Positions 53,077 to 62,600 of a stretch of DNA of 64,000 bases are shown in pieces. Made by a program: the position numbers and the translations under genes. The DNA is from a bacterium (GTDB lineage Bacteria > Zhuqueibacterota > Zhuqueibacteria > Residuimicrobiales > Krinioviventaceae). The notes under the pieces were generated by a model. It was not told the origin of the DNA, ran no database searches, and saw only the letters and a program-made list of their open reading frames with translations. The DNA lies in NCBI GenBank assembly GCA_029561455.1, contig JAKQIY010000006.1:62001-126000 (forward strand), written 5' to 3'. Positions within the stretch are counted from its first letter, which is position 1. Each line of letters begins with the position of its first letter.

Positions 53077-53930
53077 TGCCAAAGACCGGCGGCTATAAAT
53101 ATGATCTGGCGGTTGCCTACCGTATATATCCCGGCATTTCCAAAACTCCCCTGGTATATGCAGATGATAAATACCAACTGGCGCGTTTGTGCCTGCGCTC
53201 TTTTAAACAATGCCTTGGCGATCTTAAAGTAAAAATGCTGGTTATCCTGGATGGCTGTCCCCCGGAATACAAGCAATTATTTACAGAACTCTTTAATGAG
53301 GTCGACCTGGTTTTCCACGTATACGACGGTATCGGCAACCAGGCAACTTTTAATGAACAAATCGATTGGCTGCTGCAACAGGAAGATACCGAAACCGTTT
53401 ACCTGGCCGAAGACGATTATTTTTACCTGCCCGGTCAATTCCCTGCAATGATCGATTTCCTTAATTCCGGCCATGATGTCGATTTTATAACTCCCTACGA
53501 TCACCCCGATTATTACAGCCGACCTTTTCACCGTCCGCCGGCAATGACCAGGGAATACGGCAGGCGGCGCTGGCGCACGGCGCAATCGACCTGCCTGACA
53601 TTTCTCACCACCAAAGCGTCCCTGCAACTCACGGCAGGGCTGTTTCGCTCCTTTGCCCGCGGCAATCACGATCACGCGCTGTGGGCGGCGTTAACCAAAT
53701 TTTCCGGCATGAGAATATGGGATCATGCTGCGACAGCATTTAAGGAAATATACTATTTAAAGCTGTTGTACCTGACCTGGCGGTATGGGGGCAGACAAAT
53801 ATCGTGTGGTAAAAAATGGCGCCTCTGGGCGCCAACGCCAGCAATTGCCACGCATATCGAAAGTTCTGGAATTGCGCCCACTGTGGACTGGATGGTGGAA
53901 ATAAGTAAACAGGAAAAAGAGAAAACATGA
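53076..53930 (+). CDS. GT-A-like glycosyltransferase
   Basis: About 284 residues. Not a textbook GT2, but VKMLVILDGCPPEYKQLF, a long central helix pair and YLAEDDYFYLPGQF, with an acidic DxD-like cluster (EDD), fit a GT-A fold transferase. The end of the protein has no membrane helix. ATG at 53076 overlaps the TGA of the previous gene and has AGGAGG upstream; GTG 53073 is one codon earlier. Its sugar specificity is unknown. Confidence 0.75.
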   Translation: MPKTGGYKYDLAVAYRIYPGISKTPLVYADDKYQLARLCLRSFKQCLGDLKVKMLVILDGCPPEYKQLFTELFNEVDLVFHVYDGIGNQATFNEQIDWLLQQEDTETVYLAEDDYFYLPGQFPAMIDFLNSGHDVDFITPYDHPDYYSRPFHRPPAMTREYGRRRWRTAQSTCLTFLTTKASLQLTAGLFRSFARGNHDHALWAALTKFSGMRIWDHAATAFKEIYYLKLLYLTWRYGGRQISCGKKWRLWAPTPAIATHIESSGIAPTVDWMVEISKQEKEKT

Positions 53931-54033
53931 TAAAACAGGACAGATTGATTTCTTTTACCGTTCAAAATAATTATTCTAATTGTGCTGAATATTTTTACTT
54001 TTCTTCTTTATAAATTTTTGTATAATAAAAACA

Positions 54034-55299
54034 ATGAAAGCAATACTTGAGAAAAATATTTTTTCCTATTTCCCGGTAGTTATCTGTATTCTTTTATTCT
54101 GCATACCAGTCCCCTTGATAATTGCTTTTGAAATCTATGTTATATTTTTCATTGTTATTTTTACTATTTACAGGAGCTATGATAAAGAATTCAAGCTGGT
54201 AATTTTTATTTCAGCATGTTTTCGTTTTATATTGATTGTTGTAGATGAATCTGTTATGCCCATCTTGCCGGAACAAACTGATTCTATTTTATATGACACT
54301 GCTGCCAGTCAAATTCTAGATAATTGTGCTAATCATTTGTCACTCTTTTACCGGGTTGAATCGGTTACAAATATCAGAAGTTATGGATTTATTATTAGCT
54401 TATTATATAACGTTTTTGGAGAATATTTTATCATACCCAGAATCGCAAATGCGTTGCTGGGAATTCTGGTTGCAATTTTAGTATATAAGATTTGCTTTAA
54501 ACTATTTAATGATAGAAAAGCTGCATTTATTTCAATGAACCTCGTTTTATTTTGGCCATCTATTCTGGTCTTTAATTCTTACGCATTAAGAGATACCTTA
54601 ATTTCACTATTAACATTTTTAATGTTACACAAACTAGTTTTAATTTCACTAAAAGAAAAAATTATAAAAAGTATTTTTTACATTATACTAATTCTTATTA
54701 TAATGTTTTTCTTTCGCAGTCAAAATGTTTTTCTTTATTTTGGAATATTCACATTATTTACAATTATCATTTTGTTTCGTGCCAATATTAAGGTAGCCAA
54801 TAAAATTTTTTTATTGCTTTTTATGAGTATTATCTTACTTTTTATTTTTTATAAACTATCTCCACTTATTATAGAGGTAGCTACCTATCCCTTTAGAGCT
54901 CATCCAGGCCGTGTTGAAGGGGGCTCTGCGTACCTTCAAAATATGGTTTATAATAATTACTTAGATATCTTTTTATACCTACCTATTCGCTTTTTTTATT
55001 TTACATTTGGTCCGTTTTTATGGAATTTTAAAACTATGTTTCAATTGTTATCAGCTATCGAAGGCATTTTTATTTTTATATGTTTTATATTATTCATAAA
55101 ACACTTTTTCAAAAGCCATCAAAAACGTTTGAGCAATATTGAAGTTTTTCTTTTCATATTTTGCATGACAGGTTTGTTTGCAAATGCTATGATAGATTCA
55201 AATTTTGGTACTGCAATCCGGCACAGAATAGATTATATTATTATTTTCTTTATATTTACAGGTATTTATCTAAAAAATTTCAAAATTAAAATTATTTAA
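54034..55299 (+). CDS. AT-rich polytopic membrane protein (possible Wzy polymerase or GT-C enzyme)
   Basis: A 421-residue protein with about ten membrane helices, rich in Ile, Phe and Leu. FYRVESVTNIRSYGFIISLLYNVFG and LVLFWPSILVFNSYALRDTLISLL resemble membrane glycosyltransferases and polymerases of polysaccharide loci. The LRDTLISLL segment after a Pro-rich loop is common to such proteins. Its base composition is clearly poorer in G and C than both neighbours, a usual mark of imported polymerase genes. A TATAAT box at 54021 lies only 8 bp before the ATG. The locus has no other candidate polymerase, so Wzy is the best guess. Confidence 0.65.
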   Translation: MKAILEKNIFSYFPVVICILLFCIPVPLIIAFEIYVIFFIVIFTIYRSYDKEFKLVIFISACFRFILIVVDESVMPILPEQTDSILYDTAASQILDNCANHLSLFYRVESVTNIRSYGFIISLLYNVFGEYFIIPRIANALLGILVAILVYKICFKLFNDRKAAFISMNLVLFWPSILVFNSYALRDTLISLLTFLMLHKLVLISLKEKIIKSIFYIILILIIMFFFRSQNVFLYFGIFTLFTIIILFRANIKVANKIFLLLFMSIILLFIFYKLSPLIIEVATYPFRAHPGRVEGGSAYLQNMVYNNYLDIFLYLPIRFFYFTFGPFLWNFKTMFQLLSAIEGIFIFICFILFIKHFFKSHQKRLSNIEVFLFIFCMTGLFANAMIDSNFGTAIRHRIDYIIIFFIFTGIYLKNFKIKII

Positions 55300-55312
55300 G
55301 AATAACAACCTT

Positions 55313-56239
55313 ATGCCGCTCACCTCCATCATCATCGTCAACTGGAATACAAAAGCCCTGACGGAGCGCTGTATTCAATCCATTTATAACTCAATCCAGT
55401 CCGGGTTCGAGATCATAATGGTAGATAACGGTTCAACAGACGGCTCGGTAGAGTATATTAAAAGCAAATACCCGCAGGTGAATATACTCGCCAACAGCAG
55501 CAACGAAGGCTATGCCCGCGCCAATAACCGCGGCATCCGGGCAGCGCAGGGCGATATCATTCTGTTAATGAACAGCGATACCGCCCTTCTCAGTCCCGGG
55601 CCCCTGGAGCGGATTCGGACATACCTGCACGACAACCCGGCGGTCGGCGTCATCGGCGCCAAACTGTTGTACCCGGACGGCCGCCTGCAATCCTGCGGCC
55701 GGGAATTTATCAGCCTGAAAACCCTGGTTAAAGAGCAGTTATTTTTCCACTCGGCCCTGCCGAAACCGATGCAAGCGGGCGTTAAAGCGGTGCCGGTCGA
55801 TTATGTGGACGGCGCTTTCCTGGCCATCCGCCGTAGTGTGGTTGATAAAATTGGCCTGCTCAATGAAGCCTATTACATGTACGCCGAAGATATGGAATGG
55901 TGTTATGCGGCGCGCCGGGCCGGTTGGCAAATTGTCGTCCTGCCGGATATAAAAATTCTCCACGAACATGCCGCCAGTTCCATCAAACGCTTTCGGGAAA
56001 TCCTGGTGCATAACGCGGTAAACACCTGTCGTTTTATTGCCAAAACCCGCGGCCTGCCGGAAGCTCGTAGCGGCTTTTATGTATTACTGGCTGGGATGCT
56101 GCTGCGTATTCCCATATCGGTGTTCCGTAAAAGAAAGCTGGCGTTGGACTATTATTACGGACTGAAAAGTTGTTTGGCTTTGCTGCCCGCTCTCGGGCCG
56201 ATACTTACAGGAAAGGACTATGAAACGGGTCGCCATTAA
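55313..56239 (+). CDS. Glycosyltransferase family 2, rhamnosyltransferase-like
   Basis: A 308-residue GT-A enzyme: SIIIVNWNTKALTERCIQSI, EIIMVDNGSTDGSVEYI, NSDTALLSPGPLERI (DxD region) and YAEDMEWCYAARRAGW. This is the WbbL-type GT2 pattern, often rhamnosyltransferases. It overlaps the next gene by 20 bp. GC content returns to that of the rest of the operon. Confidence 0.92.
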   Translation: MPLTSIIIVNWNTKALTERCIQSIYNSIQSGFEIIMVDNGSTDGSVEYIKSKYPQVNILANSSNEGYARANNRGIRAAQGDIILLMNSDTALLSPGPLERIRTYLHDNPAVGVIGAKLLYPDGRLQSCGREFISLKTLVKEQLFFHSALPKPMQAGVKAVPVDYVDGAFLAIRRSVVDKIGLLNEAYYMYAEDMEWCYAARRAGWQIVVLPDIKILHEHAASSIKRFREILVHNAVNTCRFIAKTRGLPEARSGFYVLLAGMLLRIPISVFRKRKLALDYYYGLKSCLALLPALGPILTGKDYETGRH

Positions 56240-57359
56240 TGCCCTGGTGTTGAATAAACACAGCGGCGGACTGGGGAGATATATTACCCATCTGCTCAAA
56301 TATTTTCTCGATCGCGAGGTTGGTTTTGAACCGGTCGTCTATGTTGCCGAAAATTATGACGGCTGCGCCGGCGATATACTCGCTCACCCGGCGGTACGGA
56401 CAGTGCCGGCGCCTGCGGATAATCCTATAAAACGCATAATAATGGAGCCGCTGGTCTGGCCGCACATTCTTGTACGCGATAAAATCGACCTGTTCTTTTC
56501 ACCGCATTCCTACATTCCGTCCGGGGTGAAAATACCGGCGGTGGTTACCATACATGATTTAGGCTTTTATCATAATCCGCAGCAGTATACATTTTTACGG
56601 GTTAATTACCTGCGGCACAAGATCAAACAATCCGCCCGGCGCGCCAAAAAGATCATTGCCATTTCGGAATTCACCCGCCGGGATTTAATTGAAACCCTGC
56701 ACCTTTCGCCGGACAAGATCGAGGTGATCTACCAGGGTCTGGATCGGGAGCATTTCACCCGCGCCTGTAACGATGCGGAAAAAGAACGGATCCGCGCCCG
56801 TTATCATTTGCCTGCACAATACATCCTCTCCGTCGGTCACCTCGAACCGCGTAAAAATTATGTGCGGCTCATCCAGGCATTTGCCCGGTTAAAAAACGCC
56901 TATCATCTGCCGCATTCCCTGGTGATCGTCGGCCAGGAAAACTGGCAATTTCAGGAAATATATCGCCAGGTACAGGAATGTAATTTGCAAAGCTCGGTAA
57001 TTTTTACTAAATTTATAGATACGGAGGACCTGCCGGCGGTGTATGCAATGGCGTCAATATTTGTTACCGCTTCGACGTTTGAAGGATTTGGTTATACGCC
57101 GCTGGAGAGTATGGTTTGCGGCACACCGGTTGCAGCAGCCAACAAGTCATCTTTACCGGAAATAACCGGCGACGCGGCGGTGTTGTTTGATCCATATAAT
57201 GTGCAGGATATAGCGGATAAAATTTACCGGCTGGCAGTTGACCAGTTATTACAAAAGCAACTGACAACCAAGGGTTTTGAAAATAGCGAGCGATTCGACT
57301 GGCAGCGCTGCTGCGCACAGACCGCCGGTTTGTTAGCTAAAGAGTCAAACAAATTATGA
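56220..57359 (+). CDS. Glycosyltransferase family 4 (1)
   Basis: A 379-residue GT-B enzyme. The donor-site motif is STFEGFGYTPLESMVCGTPVAAANKSSLPEITGD (E-x7-E type, shown in two parts: EGFGYTPLE and GTPVAAAN), and LSVGHLEPRKNY opens the C-terminal domain. It probably adds a hexose to the lipid-linked repeat unit. Its stop overlaps the next start (ATGA). Confidence 0.92.
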   Translation: MKRVAINALVLNKHSGGLGRYITHLLKYFLDREVGFEPVVYVAENYDGCAGDILAHPAVRTVPAPADNPIKRIIMEPLVWPHILVRDKIDLFFSPHSYIPSGVKIPAVVTIHDLGFYHNPQQYTFLRVNYLRHKIKQSARRAKKIIAISEFTRRDLIETLHLSPDKIEVIYQGLDREHFTRACNDAEKERIRARYHLPAQYILSVGHLEPRKNYVRLIQAFARLKNAYHLPHSLVIVGQENWQFQEIYRQVQECNLQSSVIFTKFIDTEDLPAVYAMASIFVTASTFEGFGYTPLESMVCGTPVAAANKSSLPEITGDAAVLFDPYNVQDIADKIYRLAVDQLLQKQLTTKGFENSERFDWQRCCAQTAGLLAKESNKL

Positions 57360-58540
57360 AATCACGACGCATTAAAATATTACTTGTACAATCCCGCATT
57401 TGTGTCGGCGGCCCGGCGGTGCACACCGAAATGATCGCCCGTTACCTGCCCAAAGAGCGCTACCAGGTTACCCTGGTCGGTGGCGGCCTGAAAAAAGGGG
57501 AAATGAGTAAATTTGACGACATCAGGGAAAAAGGCGTGGACATTCGCATCATCGGGGATATGAAGCGTAATATCAGCGTGTTTGGCGACCTGGTTTCGGT
57601 ATATAAAACCTGGCAATTAATAAAACAGATCAAACCGGACATAGTCGATACCCATACCGCCAAAGCCGGAGCGGTCGGCAGAATAGCGGCCCGGCTGGCC
57701 GGTGTTCCCATCGTCATCCATACATTTCACGGGCATGTTTTTGAGGAATTCTTTTCCAACCTTAAATCATGGCTATTTGTCTATATTGAAAAAATGTTCG
57801 CCTTGCTCGCCAACAGGATTATAGCAATTAGTCCAATGCAATTTTATGATCTGGCAAAAAAATATAAAATAGCGCCGGTAAAAAAATTTGTTATAGTAAA
57901 GTTAGGTTTGGAACTGGACAGATTTTTAAACATTGAAAAGAACAACCGCTTAAAAGAAACGCTGGGTATACCGGCGCAGGATATTTTAATTGGCGTTATC
58001 GGCAGAATGGTGCCGACCAAAAACCACTTGATGGTTATTAGAGTATTAAAAAATCTTCACGATGCAGGTTTTAAGGCACACCTGTATATAGCGGGAGACG
58101 GCGAAGAACGATATAAACTGGAAAAATTACGAGATGAACTGAATTTACAACCATGGATTCATTTCCCCGGTTGGGTGGTAGATATTGAACATATTTATGC
58201 CGGTATAGATTTACTGGCGCAGACCTCAACCACAGAAGGCACTCCCTTTACAGTAATCGAGGCAATGGCCGCCGGTGTGCCGGTAGCCGCAACCAATGTT
58301 GGTGGAGTTGCGGATATGCTGCTCGATGATGAAAACGGTTTACTGTGCAGGTCAAGAGATGATCGGGAAATGGCCGAAAAGATCAAAAGTTTATTTAAAC
58401 AACCGGAACAGATTAATAAAATGACCCAAAGAGCCAGAAAATTTGTTATTGATAATTATTCTTATAAACGGTTGATTAGTGACCTGGATCAACTCTATAC
58501 GCGCTTATTTTCACAATATTATCAGCAGGAGCGATGTTGA
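57356..58540 (+). CDS. Glycosyltransferase family 4 (2)
   Basis: A 394-residue GT-B enzyme similar in design to the previous one. It has KILLVQSRICVGGPAVHTEMIARYL, VDTHTAKAGAVGRIAARLAGVP, IGVIGRMVPTKNH and EGTPFTVIEAMAAGVPVAATN. The DTHTAKAG block is typical of capsular and exopolysaccharide GT4 enzymes. The gene starts by a 4-bp overlap and ends 22 bp before the WecA-like gene. Confidence 0.92.
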   Translation: MKSRRIKILLVQSRICVGGPAVHTEMIARYLPKERYQVTLVGGGLKKGEMSKFDDIREKGVDIRIIGDMKRNISVFGDLVSVYKTWQLIKQIKPDIVDTHTAKAGAVGRIAARLAGVPIVIHTFHGHVFEEFFSNLKSWLFVYIEKMFALLANRIIAISPMQFYDLAKKYKIAPVKKFVIVKLGLELDRFLNIEKNNRLKETLGIPAQDILIGVIGRMVPTKNHLMVIRVLKNLHDAGFKAHLYIAGDGEERYKLEKLRDELNLQPWIHFPGWVVDIEHIYAGIDLLAQTSTTEGTPFTVIEAMAAGVPVAATNVGGVADMLLDDENGLLCRSRDDREMAEKIKSLFKQPEQINKMTQRARKFVIDNYSYKRLISDLDQLYTRLFSQYYQQERC

Positions 58541-58562
58541 GCCACTTTATTAAAACGGGACA

Positions 58563-59564
58563 ATGACTATGCTGCAACTGTGGGGATATTTTCTATTAAC
58601 GATTGCCGGCGCTTTTCTGTTAACGCCGTTAATTCGCAGATTGGCGCAGCGGTTAAAGATCTTTGCCAGACATTCGGATCGCACCCTGCACCAGGGATTA
58701 ATACCCAAGCTGGGCGGCGCGGCCATTTTACTGCCGTTTTATTTTTTTTCCGCTTTACTCATGTTCACAAACAGGCAGGTTTTCGCTGGTTATTTCCCCA
58801 TGTTCATTACCCTTTTGGCCGGCAGTTTTATCCTGTTCTTGCTCGGCGCATTGGACGACAAGTATGATATTAATTGCTATATAAAAATCACTGTGGAAGT
58901 GCTGATAGCCGCATTAGCCGTGAACGCCGGCTGGCGTATCGACACACTGGTGCTGCCCGCAGCTTTGCAACTGCAATTAGGAGCGCTGTCCTGGCCATTG
59001 TCAATACTCTGGATCACAGGTATTATTAACGCCGTCAACCTGATTGACGGCCTTGACGGCCTGGCGCCGGGAATCATAATCATTGTCTGCCTGACCAGCG
59101 CGGCTATTGCCAGCGTATTGGGTAATATGCCGATAGTTTTTATCACCTTACTGCTGGCCGGCGCGGTACTGGGATTTTTGCGCTTTAATATCAATCCCGC
59201 CAGTATCTTTATGGGCGACGCCGGCAGTCTTTCCCTGGGTTTTTTACTGGCCTGCCTGTCGTTAAAAGCCGCCGAGACCTCCGCCGGTAAAGTAGTTTTT
59301 ATCATTCCCTTATTGTTGTTAGGAATTCCAATCGCCGATACGTTCCTGGCAATAATCCGCCGGGTGCGCCGCCACATGCATCCTTTCCACGCGGATCAGG
59401 ATCATCTTCATCACCGGCTGGTGCGGCTTGGTCTCAGCCAGGCCGGGGCCGCTATGACGTTGGTCGGTATCAGCCTGCTGCTGGGTATTATGGCGCTGCT
59501 GTTTGCCCAGGGAATTCATACCGAAATGCAACTGTTCTCTATGGTAAAAAGCTGGATTCACTAA
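58563..59564 (+). CDS. WecA/MraY-like polyprenyl-phosphate sugar-1-phosphate transferase
   Basis: A 333-residue polytopic enzyme that starts repeat-unit synthesis by loading a sugar-1-phosphate onto undecaprenyl phosphate. Catalytic motifs are GALDDKYD, VNLIDGLDGLAPG, FMGDAGSLSLGF and the histidine cluster DQDHLHHRLVRLG. The HLHHR block and length match the WecA/TagO branch, commonly GlcNAc-1-phosphate transferase. It ends the operon; the stop is 76 bp before the C25 protease gene, which has a separate promoter. Confidence 0.93.
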   Translation: MTMLQLWGYFLLTIAGAFLLTPLIRRLAQRLKIFARHSDRTLHQGLIPKLGGAAILLPFYFFSALLMFTNRQVFAGYFPMFITLLAGSFILFLLGALDDKYDINCYIKITVEVLIAALAVNAGWRIDTLVLPAALQLQLGALSWPLSILWITGIINAVNLIDGLDGLAPGIIIIVCLTSAAIASVLGNMPIVFITLLLAGAVLGFLRFNINPASIFMGDAGSLSLGFLLACLSLKAAETSAGKVVFIIPLLLLGIPIADTFLAIIRRVRRHMHPFHADQDHLHHRLVRLGLSQAGAAMTLVGISLLLGIMALLFAQGIHTEMQLFSMVKSWIH

Positions 59565-59574
59565 ATCTATTGTT

Positions 59575-59590
59575 TGGCAACCAAATTGCT
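59575..59590 (+). promoter_or_regulatory. Sigma-54 (-24/-12) promoter of the C25 protease gene
   Basis: TGGCAACCAAATTGCT has GG at 59576-59577 and GC at 59588-59589 with exactly ten bases between. It lies 50 bp before the ATG and is close in sequence to the activator's own promoter at 34073. No AATTAC-N6-GTAATT site was found in the 150 bp upstream. Confidence 0.8.
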
Positions 59591-59640
59591 ATTCTGTCGT
59601 TAAATAAATAAAACGACGAGCATTCACACGCTATGAGACC

Positions 59641-62600
59641 ATGAAACCGGAAAAAACCATCCATATCGTTGTCGGGGGATTGCTAATCATTGCGATGTTA
59701 TTTCCCTGCAGTGCGGCGGGAGATACATTACGGATCATTGAAAGCCCTCCGGGACGTACCGTATATGAATGGACTGTTCCTGAAATACAATGGCAAAGCG
59801 TTACTACAACCGATCAGGATTATGTTATCCCGGTAATGGATTCGCTACACCGTCCGACCACCGCCGGAAGCCCCATGATACCGCAGTTTTCAATACTTGT
59901 CGAAAATGCCACTCTAACTGACATTCAGGTACTGGATACGGTCTATACCGTGCAATCCACCCGGCGTATCTGTCCCGTCCCGACCTTACAGATCGCTTCG
60001 GATGGACAAACCGGGAGTACTGTGTACATTGAAGATCCCGCTATTTACCAGGCCGACCGCTTTTATCCCGCGCAATTTGTTGATTTCGAAACCGGTATTT
60101 ACAAGGATCGTTCCCTGTTAAGGTTAATAATATACCCGGCGCTTTACAATCCCGCTCGCGGCGCAATAAAACAACTGCGCTATATTAAATTTGCAATCAT
60201 CGGCGCAACGCCTCGCGCCGGAACCAGTCTGACCGGTGCAGATCGAGTCCTCAACCGGGCAATTACCGCCACACTGCCGCCTCAACCGCGGTCGCTAAAA
60301 AAGCCGGTTGCCGATACCCCGTGGATGGATTTCAATGCCGGCCGTGATATGGTAAAAATTTGCACAGTAAACGAGGGCATTTATAGAGTAACGGGCGCAC
60401 AGTTACAAAGCCTGGGGCTCAGCATGACCTCAATAATTCCTGACGAAATACGCCTGTTCAACAAGGGCGCCGAACAGCCCTGCCTGGTCAATGACGGCAA
60501 CGATGGTGTATTGGATACAGATGACGCTATTTTATTTTATGCGGAACGCCTGGACGGCGATTCTTTGTATTATAATGCCTGGAGCGACACCAACAGTTAC
60601 TGGCTGACCTGGGGCGGCGACCCCGGCATTCGTTATAGCGAGACGACGGCCAATCCCGCTGATGGCAGTCCCATTACTACCTATCGCTGCACCCTGCATA
60701 ATGAACAAGACCTGGAGTATTATAACGGCGATACCAACCAGGATATACAAGATTCGGAAACCGCTGCGGGAGAAGGCTGGGTATGGACGCAAACTTTTTA
60801 TTCCGGCACTATATATAATTTTTATTTCGATCTGCCCGGCCTCTTGTCCTCCGGCCAGGATTCCGCGTTGCTGCGCATGAGACTGCGCGGCACCACCTGG
60901 GATGCGGCGGCTAACGACCACCACGTCCGCCTGACCCTGAACGGAACCCCGGTATACGAAGCGTGGTTCGACGACCGCCAGGAACTCCTGGCAACTGCGG
61001 TCATTCCTGCATCGTTATTGCGTTCTGCCGGCAACCAGTTGGATATCCATTCTGTTGACGATACGGAGGCGGAAATATCGCAGTTTTACCTGGACTGGTA
61101 CGAGATCGAATATACCCGCGCCCTCGCCGCCGCTAACGGCCAGCTGGAATTTACCCAAAACCAAATCCCGGCGCGACAGACTTGTTACATTAACGGTTTC
61201 CAATCCGATTCCGTTCATATATGGAACCTGCGTCAAAATACCTTGCACCCTGCCGGTTCTGTCAGTAAAGGCTGGCTGGCGGATATTCATGTGTTATCTG
61301 CCGGGTATAGCGACGGCAATTATGCGTCATTCCTAGTAAATGGCAGTACGGTTTATGACGGCGGCAGGGGCATATCGCTGCTAGTTCTGGATAGCGCTAC
61401 CGGCGCCATCCTACAGAGCCGCACTTTTGATACCTGGGAATCGGCCACGGATGCAGATAGTCTTGTAGCTTTTATAAACAGACAGGAATTGGGAGCAACC
61501 GTCCTTGCTGCTATTAAAGATGAAGGCAGCAACCAACTGCGCGAACCCCAGTACGCCGCCCTCGAGAGCCTGGGCAGCGCGCACATCCGCACTCTGGGCG
61601 GCAGGGATTCCTGGGCGCTGATCGGCAGAAAAGGCGCTTCTCCGGGCTCGGCAATAGAAGCTCACAGCACCTCGGGAACCGGGGCGGTCAACGTTGCCGA
61701 TACCCTGTTTTTTCCAAATGGCGGCAGTTCTTTTATGGCTGAATTTACCCCTCCGGAAAATAATGGGGATAATTACATTATTTTTGAACCGGCCGGTCTG
61801 TTATCACCCGCCGGGATGGAAAAAGTAACTCCCGACCGGCTGGCCTCGCCCGCCAATGGCGCGGATTACATCATCATTACTCATCCGGCCTTCCGGCAGC
61901 AGGCAGAACACCTGGCAGATTATCGCCGTTCTTTTAACGGGTTCCGCACCATGATCGCCCTGGTTGGCGATATTTATAATGAATTTAATTACGGCCTCAA
62001 AGACCCGGCAGCAATTCGCGATTTTCTTCACTATGCCTGGAAAAACTGGCAAACCCCGGCCCCTGCGTTTGTGCTGCTGCTGGGCGACGCCAGTTGGGAC
62101 CCGAAGCAAAACCTGGCTTCGGCATATAAAACGGATTTTGTGCCGGTTTGGGGCAACCCGGTGAGCGACAACTGGTATGTTTGTTTTGACGGCCCCAACG
62201 ACCTGCTGTCGGAAATGCACATCGGCAGATTGCCGGTAGAAACCGCCGCCGCGGCCGAAAATATTATTGATAAAATGATCGTTTACGAAAGCCAGCCCTC
62301 GGCTTTGTGGAAGAAAAAATTCATGCTGATCAGCGGCGGTTTTGAGGAATATGAACTGTTTGTCTTTAACCGGCAGACCGAGCAATTGGCCGGAGATTTC
62401 ATTACTCCCCCGCCGCTCGGCGGCCAGGCGCAGATCATCAAAAAAGAGACCCCCGGTTACCAGGAGGGCGTGCATCGCGATGATATTATCAATTTAATCG
62501 ACAGTGGTGTGGTATGGGGTAATTTTATCGGTCATGCCGGCAGCAGCACCTGGGACCTGATGTTCCACAATCCGGATATCGACGCCTTGAATAACAGTCC

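Noticed and set aside
54021-54026. TATAAT as promoter of the AT-rich membrane gene
   Set aside because: No -35 box at 16-18 bp and only 8 bp to the ATG; the region is AT-rich enough for a chance match.
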